From an uncultured Bacteroides sp. (GTDB lineage: Bacteria > Bacteroidota > Bacteroidia > Bacteroidales > Bacteroidaceae), in NCBI GenBank assembly GCA_902492205.1, contig CABUKU010000011.1, positions 37,451 to 101,450 of the forward strand: a stretch of DNA of 64,000 bases, in the 5' to 3' direction. The position numbers and the translations under genes are program-made. Under the pieces are notes generated by a model. The model saw only the letters and a program-made list of their open reading frames with translations. It had not been told where the DNA came from and did no database searches. Below, piece after piece: positions 1 to 9,164 of this stretch. Each line of letters opens with the position of its first letter. Within the stretch, counting starts at the first letter, position 1.

Positions 1-136
1 ACCGTTTGAAATCATCAATACGGTCGTCACGGCGCATATACCAGTTTATCGAATCATCCTGAGCCAAAACCATTTTTGCAATGGCGGTGGCCCAGCTTCC
101 TCCACCCATTATCGCTACTTTACCGGGTAACTTCAT
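1..136 (-). CDS. gpsA: Glycerol-3-phosphate dehydrogenase [NAD(P)+], N-terminal fragment
   Basis: Only the first 45 codons lie in the window; the rest runs off the left edge. The visible N-terminus starts MKLPGKVAIMGGGSWATAIA, the glycine-rich Rossmann dinucleotide-binding loop typical of GpsA (GGGSWATA), followed by a stretch ending RRDDRIDDFKR. GpsA reduces dihydroxyacetone phosphate to sn-glycerol-3-phosphate for phospholipid synthesis in the cytoplasm. The ATG lies 5 bases after the lysS stop codon, so the two genes are almost certainly co-transcribed; lysS followed by gpsA is a known Bacteroides arrangement. The call is firm for the family even though the catalytic domain is not visible. 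Confidence 0.9.
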   Translation of the reverse strand, partial: MKLPGKVAIMGGGSWATAIAKMVLAQDDSINWYMRRDDRIDDFKR

Positions 137-141
137 TGCTG

Positions 142-1863
142 TTAGATTTTACTAACCCATTCTGTTACTGCGTCAACAGTCGGGTTGCTAAGTTCCAGTT
201 TGTATTTTTTATTAATGCCACAGATGTCCATGTGGAGCTTCTGGGGATTAACGTCTTTCATTTCTTCTACGGTATTGTATCCGGCTTTCTGAATGACCGG
301 TACCCATTCTTCCGGTACGCCCAATTCCATGTATTTGGCAGCAGAGTCTTTCTTTACTACCTTTTCGGGACGCATTTGCGGGAAAAATAATACTTCCTGA
401 ATGGTGCTCTGACCTGTCATTAACATAGTCAGGCGGTCCATACCGATACCCATACCGGATGTAGGAGGCATGCCGTATTCCAATGCACGAACAAAGTCTT
501 TGTCGATAATCATTGCTTCGTCGTCTCCCTTTTCACTTAGTCTCATTTGGTCTTCAAAACGTTCCAACTGGTCAATCGGATCGTTCAACTCTGAGTATGC
601 ATTACATAGCTCTTTGCCATTTACCATTAATTCGAAACGTTCTGTCAGTTCCGGGTTGGTGCGGTGGCGTTTGGTTAACGGAGACATTTCAATCGGATAA
701 TCGGTAATGAAGGTCGGCTGGATGTAAGTACCTTCGCAGAATTCTCCGAAGATTTCATCAATCAGCTTGCCTTTACCCATTGTTTCATCAATTTCCATGT
801 TCAGCTTTTGGCAAACTTCGCGGATTTGCTCTTCGTTCATTCCCGTTAAGTCATAACCTGTGTGTTCCTTGATGGAATCCAACATGGTAACGCGCTTGTA
901 AGGAGCTTTGAAGTTGATGACATTGTCGCCTACTTTCACTTCGGTTGTGCCGTTTACGTCCAAACAGATTTTCTCAATCATCTTTTCGGTAAATTCCATC
1001 ATCCAGTTATAGTCCTTGTAGGCTACATATATTTCCATGCAGGTAAATTCCGGGTTATGAGTACGGTCCATACCTTCATTGCGGAAGTTCTTTCCTATTT
1101 CATATACTCCTTCGAAACCACCAACAATGAGGCGTTTCAAGTATAACTCACTGGCAATACGCATGTATAAAGGAATATCCAAAGCATTGTGGTGTGTCAT
1201 AAACGGACGTGCCGATGCTCCTCCGGCAATTGCTTGCAGAATAGGAGTTTCCACTTCCATGTAACCTTTGGAATTGAAATATTCACGCATGGAGCTATAT
1301 ACTTTGCTGCGCTTGATGAATATATCTTTTACTTCGTTTACGGCTAAGTCTACGTAACGTTGACGGTAGCGCAATTCAGGATCTTCGAATTTGTCATAAG
1401 CTACTCCGTCTTTATATTTTACGATAGGTAACGGTTTGATTGATTTGGCGAGTACGGTCAGCTTCTGTGCATGAATACTGATTTCTCCCATTTGTGTGCG
1501 GAATACATAACCTTCGATGCCAATAAAGTCACCTAAATCGAGCAGGCGCTTAAATACAGTATTGTACATTTCTTTATTTTCATCCGGGCAGATGTCATCG
1601 CGTGTAATATATACTTGTATGCGTCCTTTTGAATCTTGCAATTCTATGAAGGAGGCTTTACCCATAACACGGCGGCTCATCAAACGTCCGGCTACCGATA
1701 CTTGGCGCGGTTCTTCGTCATCTTTAAATTCCGCTTTTATATCTGTAGAAAAAGCATTGGTTACATACTCTGCTGCGGGATAGGGTTCAATCCCCATTTC
1801 CCTTAACTCATTCAGGCTGTTACGTCTGATAATCTCCTGTTCACTAAGGTCTAATAAGTTCAT
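142..1863 (-). CDS. lysS: Lysyl-tRNA synthetase, class II
   Basis: Charges tRNA-Lys with lysine in the cytoplasm. An N-terminal OB-fold anticodon-binding domain (around VAGRLMSRRVMGKASFIELQD) is followed by the class II catalytic core, with motif 2 FRNEGMDRTHNPEFT and motif 3 GMGIGMDRLTMLMTG. About 70 residues follow the core as a C-terminal extension (from KKDSAAKYMELGVPEEW), as usual for Bacteroidetes LysS. The frame stays open to an ATG at 1914, but a -7 element sits at 1892-1899, between that ATG and MNLLDLSEQEIIRR. I therefore use the ATG at 1863, giving 573 aa, close to the normal family length. gpsA follows after 5 bases. Confidence 0.95.
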   Translation of the reverse strand: MNLLDLSEQEIIRRNSLNELREMGIEPYPAAEYVTNAFSTDIKAEFKDDEEPRQVSVAGRLMSRRVMGKASFIELQDSKGRIQVYITRDDICPDENKEMYNTVFKRLLDLGDFIGIEGYVFRTQMGEISIHAQKLTVLAKSIKPLPIVKYKDGVAYDKFEDPELRYRQRYVDLAVNEVKDIFIKRSKVYSSMREYFNSKGYMEVETPILQAIAGGASARPFMTHHNALDIPLYMRIASELYLKRLIVGGFEGVYEIGKNFRNEGMDRTHNPEFTCMEIYVAYKDYNWMMEFTEKMIEKICLDVNGTTEVKVGDNVINFKAPYKRVTMLDSIKEHTGYDLTGMNEEQIREVCQKLNMEIDETMGKGKLIDEIFGEFCEGTYIQPTFITDYPIEMSPLTKRHRTNPELTERFELMVNGKELCNAYSELNDPIDQLERFEDQMRLSEKGDDEAMIIDKDFVRALEYGMPPTSGMGIGMDRLTMLMTGQSTIQEVLFFPQMRPEKVVKKDSAAKYMELGVPEEWVPVIQKAGYNTVEEMKDVNPQKLHMDICGINKKYKLELSNPTVDAVTEWVSKI

Positions 1864-1891
1864 TCTGTTACGTATTAACTCAAATTTGGGA

Positions 1892-1899
1892 CAAAAATA
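1892..1899 (-). promoter_or_regulatory. Putative -7 element of the lysS promoter
   Basis: The minus strand reads TATTTTTG, which fits the Bacteroides -7 consensus TAnnTTTG, about 29 bases upstream of the chosen lysS start. No good -33 TTTG lies at the right distance. Its position argues against the longer lysS reading frame. Confidence 0.5.
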
Positions 1900-2047
1900 C
1901 GAAACTTTTTGCAAAGTCCGGCAAGGAATAAGATATAATTAGGCACGGAGTAAACGGATTTCATGGTTTATTTTCCTATTAATAAACTGTAATGCCCGTT
2001 TAGTCCATGCCTGAAAAGAGAAATGCGGTTGCGAACCGACGATCTGT

Positions 2048-3406
2048 TTATTTGTAATTTAAGTGGAATTCTATTACAGCTTCAATTCCTTTCCTGATAA
2101 TATCCAGAGGGATATTCTCATTAGGTGAGTGAATTGCATTCGACTCAAGTCCGAATCCCATTAATATGGTTTTTATTCCTAATACTTCCTCAAAGGTTGC
2201 AATGATAGGAATACTTCCTCCACGGCGCACAGCTAAGGGCTTTTTGCCGAAAGCTATTTCAAAACCTTTCTCGGCAGCATGATAGGCAGGGTGGGAGATA
2301 GGACAAACATATCCTTGTCCGCCATGCATGGGAGTGACTTTTACTTTGACGGATTTAGGAGCGATTTGCTCAATGTAATCTTTGAACAGTTCGGAAATTT
2401 TGTGGTGTTCCTGATGAGGAACCAAACGGCAGGAAACTTTGGCATAAGCTTTAGACGGTAACACCGTTTTTGAACCTTCACCTGTATAACCACCCCAGAT
2501 ACCGCAAATATCGAAAGACGGGCGGCAACTGTTGCGCTCCAGAGTAGAATAACCTTTTTCTCCGGCAAGTTCGTCTACCTCAATGGCGGCTTTATATTTT
2601 TCTTCATCAAACGGGATTTGTGCTATCATCTCCCGTTCTGCCTGAGGCACTTCTTCCACATCATCATAAAAGTGAGGAATGGTGATTTTGCCGTTCTCAT
2701 CTATCACTTTGGCAAGCATGCCGCAAAGGGTATTGATAGGATTGGCAACCGCTCCGCCGAAGTGTCCGGAATGAAGGTCGCGGTTAGGTCCTGTAACTTC
2801 TATTTCCCAATAAGCCAAGCCGCGAAGCCCGGTTGTGAGTGACGGAAGTTCGGCTCCCAACATACTTGTATCGGAAACCAATATGACATCGGCTTTCAAT
2901 AATTCTTTGTGTTCGATGCAAAATTGTTCCAGACTTGGAGAACCGATTTCTTCTTCACCTTCAAAAATGAATTTGATATTATGAGTAAGAAGATTGTTTT
3001 TAACCAAGTATTCGAATGCTTTTACTTGTATGAAAGATTGTCCTTTATCGTCATCGGCTCCACGTGCATATATTTTCCCGTCCCTGATTTCCGGTTCAAA
3101 TGGTTCGCTTTTCCAAAGTTCCAATGGTTCGGGCGGCATTACATCATAATGCGCATAAACTAATACTGTTTTTGTTTTTGGATCAACAGTCTTTTGAGCA
3201 TAAACAATCGGATTACCTGCCGATGGCATAACCATTGCTTCGTCTGCTCCTGCTATGAGTAAAAGTTCTTTCCACCGCTGGGCACAGGCAAGCATATCAT
3301 CTTTATGCTCAGGCTTGGCACTGATGGAAGGAATACGGATAAGACTGAATAACTCGTTTAAAAAATGTTCTTCGTTTTCTTTGATATATTTTTGGATATT
3401 GCTCAT
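2048..3406 (-). CDS. M20 family dipeptidase
   Basis: A 452-aa zinc-dependent exopeptidase of the M20 (CPG2/carnosinase-like) family that hydrolyses dipeptides or short peptides, probably in the cytoplasm because no signal peptide is present. The metal-site motifs are visible: VYAHYDVMP (H86, D88), ARGADDDKGQ (around D119), the catalytic and metal glutamates in EGEEEIGSP (E151-E153), and RDLHSGHFGG in the lid domain. Length is normal for the subgroup. Its ATG overlaps the aroC stop in an ATGA arrangement (3403-3406), so it is translationally coupled to aroC and shares its promoter. Substrate cannot be read from sequence. Confidence 0.9.
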   Translation of the reverse strand: MSNIQKYIKENEEHFLNELFSLIRIPSISAKPEHKDDMLACAQRWKELLLIAGADEAMVMPSAGNPIVYAQKTVDPKTKTVLVYAHYDVMPPEPLELWKSEPFEPEIRDGKIYARGADDDKGQSFIQVKAFEYLVKNNLLTHNIKFIFEGEEEIGSPSLEQFCIEHKELLKADVILVSDTSMLGAELPSLTTGLRGLAYWEIEVTGPNRDLHSGHFGGAVANPINTLCGMLAKVIDENGKITIPHFYDDVEEVPQAEREMIAQIPFDEEKYKAAIEVDELAGEKGYSTLERNSCRPSFDICGIWGGYTGEGSKTVLPSKAYAKVSCRLVPHQEHHKISELFKDYIEQIAPKSVKVKVTPMHGGQGYVCPISHPAYHAAEKGFEIAFGKKPLAVRRGGSIPIIATFEEVLGIKTILMGFGLESNAIHSPNENIPLDIIRKGIEAVIEFHLNYK

Positions 3407-4479
3407 AATTGTGTTGTTTTATCAATCAGGTAATAATCTAGTATTGTCATGGCTGCCATTGCTTCTACAATAGGTACGGCACGGGGTAACACACATGGAT
3501 CGTGGCGGCCTCTTGCTTTCATGGAAGTATCTATTCCGTCTATGTTTACGGTGTGTTGTTCCATTAACACGGTAGCTACGGGTTTGAATGCTACGCGGAA
3601 ATAAATATCCTGTCCGTTGCTGATACCGCCTTGAATGCCTCCCGAATGATTGCTTCTTGTTTCAATCACTCCGTCGTGATTATAGAATACGTCATTCTGC
3701 TCGGAGCCCCTTTGCTTCAAACCTTTGAAACCCTCACCATACTCAAAAGCTTTAACTGCATTTATACTGAGCATAGCATTGCCAAGGGCAGCGTGAAGTT
3801 TGCCGAATACAGGTTGTCCCAGTCCGATGGGGCAGTCCTTGATTACACAGGTTATCACTCCTCCGATTGTATCTCCTTCTCCTTTTATTTTGAAAACGAG
3901 TTCTTCTATTTCCTTTGCTTTTTCGGGATCGGGACAACGCACAGGATTGGTTTCTATGAGATCCAAATCATATTCGGTATAATTCTTCTCTAATTTAATA
4001 GGACCTACTTGTGATGTATAGGCTGTGATTTTAATACCCAATTGCCTTAATGCCAGTTTGGCAAGTGCACCGCCCACAACACGGGAGATTGTCTCGCGTG
4101 CCGAAGAGCGTCCTCCACCCCGATGATCTCTTATTCCATATTTGATGTTGTAGGTATAATCGGCATGTGACGGGCGATATACATCTTTTATATTATCATA
4201 ATCATTAGAGTGCTGGTTTTGGTTCCACACGATGAATCCGATAGGACATCCGGTGGACCTTCCTTCAAAAATACCGGAGAAGAATTCCACTTCATCTTCT
4301 TCTTTGCGGCTGGTGGTAATTCTGGATTGTCCGGGACGGCGACGTCTCAGTTCATTTTGAATGAAATCCATATCTATCTTGATACCTGACGGAAATCCGT
4401 CAATAACTCCACCTATCCCTTTTCCGTGAGACTCTCCGAAACTGGTGAGCCTGAATATATTGCCGAATGAATTGAACAT
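3403..4479 (-). CDS. aroC: Chorismate synthase
   Basis: Converts 5-enolpyruvylshikimate-3-phosphate to chorismate, the last shikimate-pathway step, using reduced FMN. The family signatures are all present: GESHGKGIGGVIDGFP near the N-terminus, GGRSSARET in the middle, and RGRHDPCVLPRAVPIVEAM near the C-terminus. At 358 aa it is full length. It is the first gene of a two-gene operon with the M20 dipeptidase, which starts within its stop codon. A -7 element lies about 30 bases upstream of the ATG. Confidence 0.97.
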   Translation of the reverse strand: MFNSFGNIFRLTSFGESHGKGIGGVIDGFPSGIKIDMDFIQNELRRRRPGQSRITTSRKEEDEVEFFSGIFEGRSTGCPIGFIVWNQNQHSNDYDNIKDVYRPSHADYTYNIKYGIRDHRGGGRSSARETISRVVGGALAKLALRQLGIKITAYTSQVGPIKLEKNYTEYDLDLIETNPVRCPDPEKAKEIEELVFKIKGEGDTIGGVITCVIKDCPIGLGQPVFGKLHAALGNAMLSINAVKAFEYGEGFKGLKQRGSEQNDVFYNHDGVIETRSNHSGGIQGGISNGQDIYFRVAFKPVATVLMEQHTVNIDGIDTSMKARGRHDPCVLPRAVPIVEAMAAMTILDYYLIDKTTQL

Positions 4480-4509
4480 AACTGTTTGATTTTATAGGTT
4501 TCTTGTTTA

Positions 4510-4517
4510 CAAATATA
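4510..4517 (-). promoter_or_regulatory. Putative -7 element of the aroC promoter
   Basis: The minus strand reads TATATTTG, a match to TAnnTTTG, 31 bases before the aroC ATG. No clear -33 box is visible. Confidence 0.45.
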
Positions 4518-4575
4518 ACAAATCTTTATGTGAAAAAGGTTCACGTTTACGAATTCTTTGAAAAAAGTATATGTA

Positions 4576-5424
4576 TTAACTGTTCCGGTATTGCAGCGGA
4601 CTTAATCCCACATGACGTTTAAAGAATTTGCCGAAAAACGAAACGTTGGCAAAATTCAGGGAATAAGCAATCTCCTGAATGGATAAATCGGTAGACTTTA
4701 GTTGTGCTTTTGCATCCATGATTACGAATTTATTAATAATCTCGGATACGGTCTTCCCGGTTTCTTGTTTAACGGTATTGCTTAAATGCTGCAAGGTAAT
4801 TCCCAGCTTATCGGCATAGAAAGCAACACTTCGTTCTTTTGTGTAATTAGAAGTAACCAATCTTTCAAACCTTTTACATATTTCCTGGCTTCTGGTCATA
4901 TTGGCACTTTTCCACGGTTGCTTTTTATAAATTTCCTTTATGGCATAAAATATTGTATATAGGATGTTTTTGTAAAAGACCGGTATTCTTGGCAAATAAT
5001 TCTGGTCATACACTTTGTTGATTAAGGCAAAGTAATCACAAAAGAGTTCCACCATTTTATCCGGCAAAGATATGACAGGGTTTTCACGAATGGTTTGTAT
5101 AATATCCATTGTTGTTTCAAGCATATTGACACGCCCCACGAATTCCGAAGAATAAGCCATAATGTAGAATCGGGGATTCCCTTCTGCTTTCTTGATCTGT
5201 ATAATACTTCCGGGTAAAAGGGTTACAAAGTCATTGGCCTTGATTTGGTAATCTTTCAGGTTGACACTGGCTTCAATGCTTCCTTCCAAGCAGAAAACAA
5301 ATATTTCGGCTTTGAGTCGGCAAGGGTAATTCCTGTAAAGGTTCAAGATCCCTAAATTGACATTATTGGTAATAATGAAATCTTCTGATATGTCAATTTT
5401 GGGTAAACTGTTTTCTTCCTGCAT
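4576..5424 (-). CDS. AraC family transcriptional regulator
   Basis: A 282-aa protein with an N-terminal cupin-like sensing domain (residues about 20-120) and a C-terminal AraC double helix-turn-helix (about 190-282). The second helix-turn-helix is canonical: LSIQEIAYSLNFANVSFFGKFFKRHVG, then LSPLQYRNS. The protein is cytoplasmic with no membrane segments. It is transcribed alone, away from the lipoprotein gene at 5601. That neighbour is a possible target, but nothing in the sequence proves it and the effector is unknown. Confidence 0.88.
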   Translation of the reverse strand: MQEENSLPKIDISEDFIITNNVNLGILNLYRNYPCRLKAEIFVFCLEGSIEASVNLKDYQIKANDFVTLLPGSIIQIKKAEGNPRFYIMAYSSEFVGRVNMLETTMDIIQTIRENPVISLPDKMVELFCDYFALINKVYDQNYLPRIPVFYKNILYTIFYAIKEIYKKQPWKSANMTRSQEICKRFERLVTSNYTKERSVAFYADKLGITLQHLSNTVKQETGKTVSEIINKFVIMDAKAQLKSTDLSIQEIAYSLNFANVSFFGKFFKRHVGLSPLQYRNS

Positions 5425-5453
5425 GGTTTGTCTTCTTATTATAAAATGGAATA

Positions 5454-5461
5454 CAAATATA
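5454..5461 (-). promoter_or_regulatory. Putative -7 element of the AraC regulator promoter
   Basis: The minus strand reads TATATTTG (TAnnTTTG) about 30 bases upstream of the ATG at 5424. Confidence 0.4.
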
Positions 5462-5600
5462 GGAAAATTATGAGATTATTAGATGAAATATTAAAAATGG
5501 AATATAGAATCTATAAAATAGTTCTTTTATATGAAAATAATAATGTGTTACTTTGTCTTATTTGATTAAAGTAATTATCTGATTGTAATTAATAACTAAA

Positions 5601-6926
5601 ATGAAAGTAATGAAAAAGAATTTATTCTTATTTCTTGTTCTTTTGTGTTCCGTGACTTTATTTGTCGGTTGCGGTGATGACGAAGATACAAGTTGGCAAC
5701 AAATCCCTAAAGAGGAAATTAAAGGTGACAAGGCTACATTGCAGGTGAATGGGGAGACTGTGACGGAAGGTTCTGTTAAGTTTGAAACGAAGAGTGCGGA
5801 ACAGGCTGTTGTTACTTTAAGCAATGTAATCATTGCATATCCCGAAGTAGCCGTAGATGTAACTATGGAAAAACAAGCTGACGGTTCTTATAATTTCTCC
5901 GGTGAGAAAGGAATGACTACTGCTCCGGGCACTCGCGCTGCTGCTACAACTCCGGTTATTGCCACTGTGAAAGTAACAGGTAACATTACTTTGGACGGTA
6001 AAGTGAAAGTAGAAGCTGCTACTGTGGTTAATGACTCAAAAGGCTGGGCAGGTACTTACGGATTGATGGCAATGGAAAGAGGAGAAATTAATAGCCGGTC
6101 ATATATGAATGGTAAGATTATAGAGAAAAAAATACAAGATTTTGTATCTACGGCTTGTTATTCGATTGCTGAAGTAAGTTTGCCTCCTGCCGGATCTGCA
6201 AAAACGGATACTATATCAGCATTAAGTATCGAAAAATTTCCTTTGACATTCAGACGTGCTTTAGGGTGTGTTTTGCCTCAAGTTCTTAAATCCGTTACGT
6301 TGCAGTCCGATGGAAACATCGTAGCCTCTTATTCTTCAAACGCTGTGACCTTTAAACCGGGTTGGACAATGTCAGAAAAAAATGTTACTGATGCAGATAT
6401 TGCTTCTTTCACAGAAGGACGCACATGGTTAAACTCACCGAAGAACCTTGCCTACTGGTTTGAGAAAGAAGGCAAGCTGTATGTGAAATTAAATGTTCCG
6501 TCCATTGTGGCACAGGCAATGTCCGGCGGAGGTCAAAGTAACCCGGCTTTAGCTGGTGCAATTAATACGGTACTTTCCGGTAGTGTCAGCGATATTAAAA
6601 CGTTATTGAAAAGTCTTGCTGCGACTCCGGGATTGGAAATGGTGGGCATGCTTGCCGATTTGAAAGACGAAACCCTTACAATGCTTCTCAATTGGATAAA
6701 GAATGGAGTTCCATTGAATGTATCAACAGAAGGGGAACATACTTATATTTACCTTGATCGTGAAGCCTTAACTCCGATTATAGCAGAGCTTCCGGCATTT
6801 ATTCCAACTGTTAAGGAGCTGAATCCGATGGGGATGGGTGGTATGCTTGCGAATATTTTGCAGGGGATGAGTGACAGTTGGAAATGGACTGAGGAGTTTA
6901 ATCTTGGTCTTGATTTGAAAAAATAA
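5601..6926 (+). CDS. Surface lipoprotein, DUF4925-like
   Basis: A 441-aa exported lipoprotein. The N-terminus is a lipoprotein signal with the lipobox cysteine in LFVGCGDDEDTSW, followed by acidic residues typical of surface-exposed Bacteroidetes lipoproteins. The next module (residues about 45-130, from KATLQVNGETVTEG to MEKQADGSYNFSG) resembles the DUF4925 family as I remember it; no enzymatic motif is visible. The same kind of start (signal, then a module asking for a beta-rich fold) opens the next gene at 7184, suggesting that they are related. A rho-independent terminator follows at 6997-7031, so it appears to be a single-gene unit. An in-frame ATG at 5610 is an alternative start. Function unknown. 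Confidence 0.7.
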   Translation: MKVMKKNLFLFLVLLCSVTLFVGCGDDEDTSWQQIPKEEIKGDKATLQVNGETVTEGSVKFETKSAEQAVVTLSNVIIAYPEVAVDVTMEKQADGSYNFSGEKGMTTAPGTRAAATTPVIATVKVTGNITLDGKVKVEAATVVNDSKGWAGTYGLMAMERGEINSRSYMNGKIIEKKIQDFVSTACYSIAEVSLPPAGSAKTDTISALSIEKFPLTFRRALGCVLPQVLKSVTLQSDGNIVASYSSNAVTFKPGWTMSEKNVTDADIASFTEGRTWLNSPKNLAYWFEKEGKLYVKLNVPSIVAQAMSGGGQSNPALAGAINTVLSGSVSDIKTLLKSLAATPGLEMVGMLADLKDETLTMLLNWIKNGVPLNVSTEGEHTYIYLDREALTPIIAELPAFIPTVKELNPMGMGGMLANILQGMSDSWKWTEEFNLGLDLKK

Positions 6927-6996
6927 ATAATGATAAACCGAGACTGTTAATGTAACATTTGACAGTGCGTTTTAAATAGATATTAATAAATTAATT

Positions 6997-7031
6997 GCCA
7001 CTTCATTTTTCTTGAATGAAGTGGCTTTTTT
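6997..7031 (+). terminator. Rho-independent terminator after the DUF4925-like gene
   Basis: An 11-bp perfect stem (GCCACTTCATT pairing with AATGAAGTGGC) with a 7-base loop is followed by a run of six T. It separates the two lipoprotein genes transcriptionally. Confidence 0.85.
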
Positions 7032-7183
7032 GTAGGCATTAAAACGGTAAATCTTAAAAGTAGAACAGAAAAACAGAATAAAAGACCTTGTTTTATATTA
7101 AATAAAGTCGTTCCTTTGTCCCCTCATTTTAAGGTTTTATATTAAATCTAAACCTAATTATTTTAATAATTAAAAAGATTGTT

Positions 7184-9091
7184 ATGAAAAAAGATTTATT
7201 CTTATTATTTGCACTTTTGTGCACAGTTACTTTCTTTACTTCATGTAAGGATGACGAGAAGCCGGAAGTACCTCCAACGGTGGAAGATGTTGTAGCAGAA
7301 TATTCTGCTGATAAATTGAGTGTAAAGGTTGACGGTGTAGCAACATCAGATCAGGCTAAAGTAGAATTGGTTAAGTCCGGCGATGAATCTTTAACTATAA
7401 AATTAGTAAACATTGTTCCGGGTGTTAAGGAAGTTTCTATTCCTAATGCAACATTCGAAGCTACTACAAGAAGCATGTATGTAAGTAAGCTTACAGGAAA
7501 AGTAAAGGATAATGTTTCCGGTTATGATGTTACGTTTGATGGTATAGTAGACGAAGGAGTTTTGACTGCACAAATCAGCTTGGTGGAAATTAAGAACGAT
7601 ACTATTAACACATCATCGCTTCATGGTTTAGTTTATAAAGGTAATATGGAAATATCAGTTGCCGGTGCTGCTGCTCCTTCTATTGAACAGCGTGTCTATA
7701 TTGAAAAGGCTTGGTCTATCAAGATGAATAAGAGAGATACTGCCATGGTTAGATTGAAGATTAAGAATTTTGATTTCCAAGGATTAGTGTTGGGTGAGAT
7801 TAAATTAGATACAATTCTTATTCAAAAAAGAGGAGACGTTTTAGCATTTAAAGCTGCAGATAGAAAGATTAAATTGGATGTAGTTGGTGAAGTTACTGCA
7901 AACTTGCAAGGTACAATCATAGGCAATGACATGAATTTGAACCTTGATATTGATGCTTCAAGTTTGAAAGTAGGCGTTGCATTTAATGGAGCAACTGTAG
8001 TAGAAAGTACAATTGCTACAATTACTAAAATGACAATTGAAGGAGATGCTGTTATTGAACAGAAGGCTGCTACTAGTTCTTTAACACTAAAAGTATGGGA
8101 TGATGTAGATGATGCAAAACTATTATTAACTCCTAAGTATGAATTATCAGAAAAAGCTAAAGTTGATTCTATAGTATTACATGTAAAAGATCAGCCGAAT
8201 GTACGTTTAACTCAAGATCAGATTGATGGAAAGCAACCAATTGATTTCTCACCTTTGAAGAATGGTAAGAGTGATTATATAAAGTACTTTTTAAAGGCAG
8301 AAGATCCTAATTATCCGGGTTCTTTTATTGTGTATGTTGAGCGTTTACCAGTACCTAATTTACTTTATACAATGGCAGAATGGAATACTGTTCAAACTGA
8401 TGATTATACATATTATGAACCAAATGGTTTAGCTACTTCAAATGAGGCGGCAGTTCTTTTGAAAGCAATGGATTTGGCAGATGTTTTCCCAATATCAAAA
8501 GAGACTGATAATGCAGCAAAAGTTGTGACTTTGGACACAAAAGGTGCTGATATGTTTATAGCTGTAGTACCCGCTGTTACTGCAGGTACTTTATTTACGG
8601 GACAATTTAAGTTAAATGCAACATCTCCATTAAAGAGTACTTTATTTGGTGTACCTTACCGCAAGAAGCCTGTATCTTTCAAAATAAGTTATAAATATAC
8701 GCCGGGACCAACGTTCTATGAAACTAAAATTACAGGAAATGCATACCCAAGAACTGTGGAAAAAATTGAAATAGCAGGAAAAACTGATGCATGTTCTATT
8801 AATGCATATTTGTATGAGGTAAATTCATATGATGAGTCGTTAGATGGAACTAACATAAATACTTCTAATAAAGTTATTATGAAAGCTACTTTCTCTGAAA
8901 GTAATTCAACATCTTCCTATGCTGATAGGACTATAACATTCTCAGAAACAGGAAATGGTACATATGATCCAAATAAATTTTATAAGTTGGCAATTGTATG
9001 CTCATCAAGTGCAGAAGGAGATGCTTATAAAGGTGCTCCCGGAAGTACATTATGGATTAAACATTTAGAAATAGTACCTGCTGCAGAATAA
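7184..9091 (+). CDS. PCMD domain-containing surface lipoprotein
   Basis: A 635-aa exported lipoprotein with the lipobox cysteine in FFTSCKDDEKPE. The N-terminal part (about 35-270) is beta-rich and resembles the N-terminal module of the preceding lipoprotein. The C-terminal 230 residues resemble the PCMD (putative carbohydrate metabolism) domain: a lectin-like fold with KPVSFKISYKYTPGP, AYLYEVNSYDES, and a final GAPGSTLWIKHLEIVPAAE. PCMD proteins are thought to bind glycans at the cell surface; this is family knowledge and not visible in the sequence. The gene has its own 5' region after the upstream terminator and ends at a bidirectional terminator shared with the HU-like gene. Confidence 0.7.
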   Translation: MKKDLFLLFALLCTVTFFTSCKDDEKPEVPPTVEDVVAEYSADKLSVKVDGVATSDQAKVELVKSGDESLTIKLVNIVPGVKEVSIPNATFEATTRSMYVSKLTGKVKDNVSGYDVTFDGIVDEGVLTAQISLVEIKNDTINTSSLHGLVYKGNMEISVAGAAAPSIEQRVYIEKAWSIKMNKRDTAMVRLKIKNFDFQGLVLGEIKLDTILIQKRGDVLAFKAADRKIKLDVVGEVTANLQGTIIGNDMNLNLDIDASSLKVGVAFNGATVVESTIATITKMTIEGDAVIEQKAATSSLTLKVWDDVDDAKLLLTPKYELSEKAKVDSIVLHVKDQPNVRLTQDQIDGKQPIDFSPLKNGKSDYIKYFLKAEDPNYPGSFIVYVERLPVPNLLYTMAEWNTVQTDDYTYYEPNGLATSNEAAVLLKAMDLADVFPISKETDNAAKVVTLDTKGADMFIAVVPAVTAGTLFTGQFKLNATSPLKSTLFGVPYRKKPVSFKISYKYTPGPTFYETKITGNAYPRTVEKIEIAGKTDACSINAYLYEVNSYDESLDGTNINTSNKVIMKATFSESNSTSSYADRTITFSETGNGTYDPNKFYKLAIVCSSSAEGDAYKGAPGSTLWIKHLEIVPAAE

Positions 9092-9113
9092 ACTATTTCC
9101 GAATAATATAAAT

Positions 9114-9153
9114 AAAACGGCATAGAGTAACAATTTACTTTATGCCGTTTTTG
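9114..9153. terminator. Bidirectional terminator between the PCMD and HU-like genes
   Basis: An inverted repeat starting AAAACGGCATA pairs with TATGCCGTTTT around a short AT-rich loop, with A-rich and T-rich flanks on either side. It lies between two convergent genes and can serve both. Confidence 0.8.
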
Positions 9154-9164
9154 TTTATTATTAA

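Noticed and set aside
1915..2047. A possible tRNA in the gap between lysS and the M20 gene, suggested by short G/C-rich stretches.
   Set aside because: No cloverleaf, T-loop (GTTCRANNC) or CCA-like end can be built on either strand.
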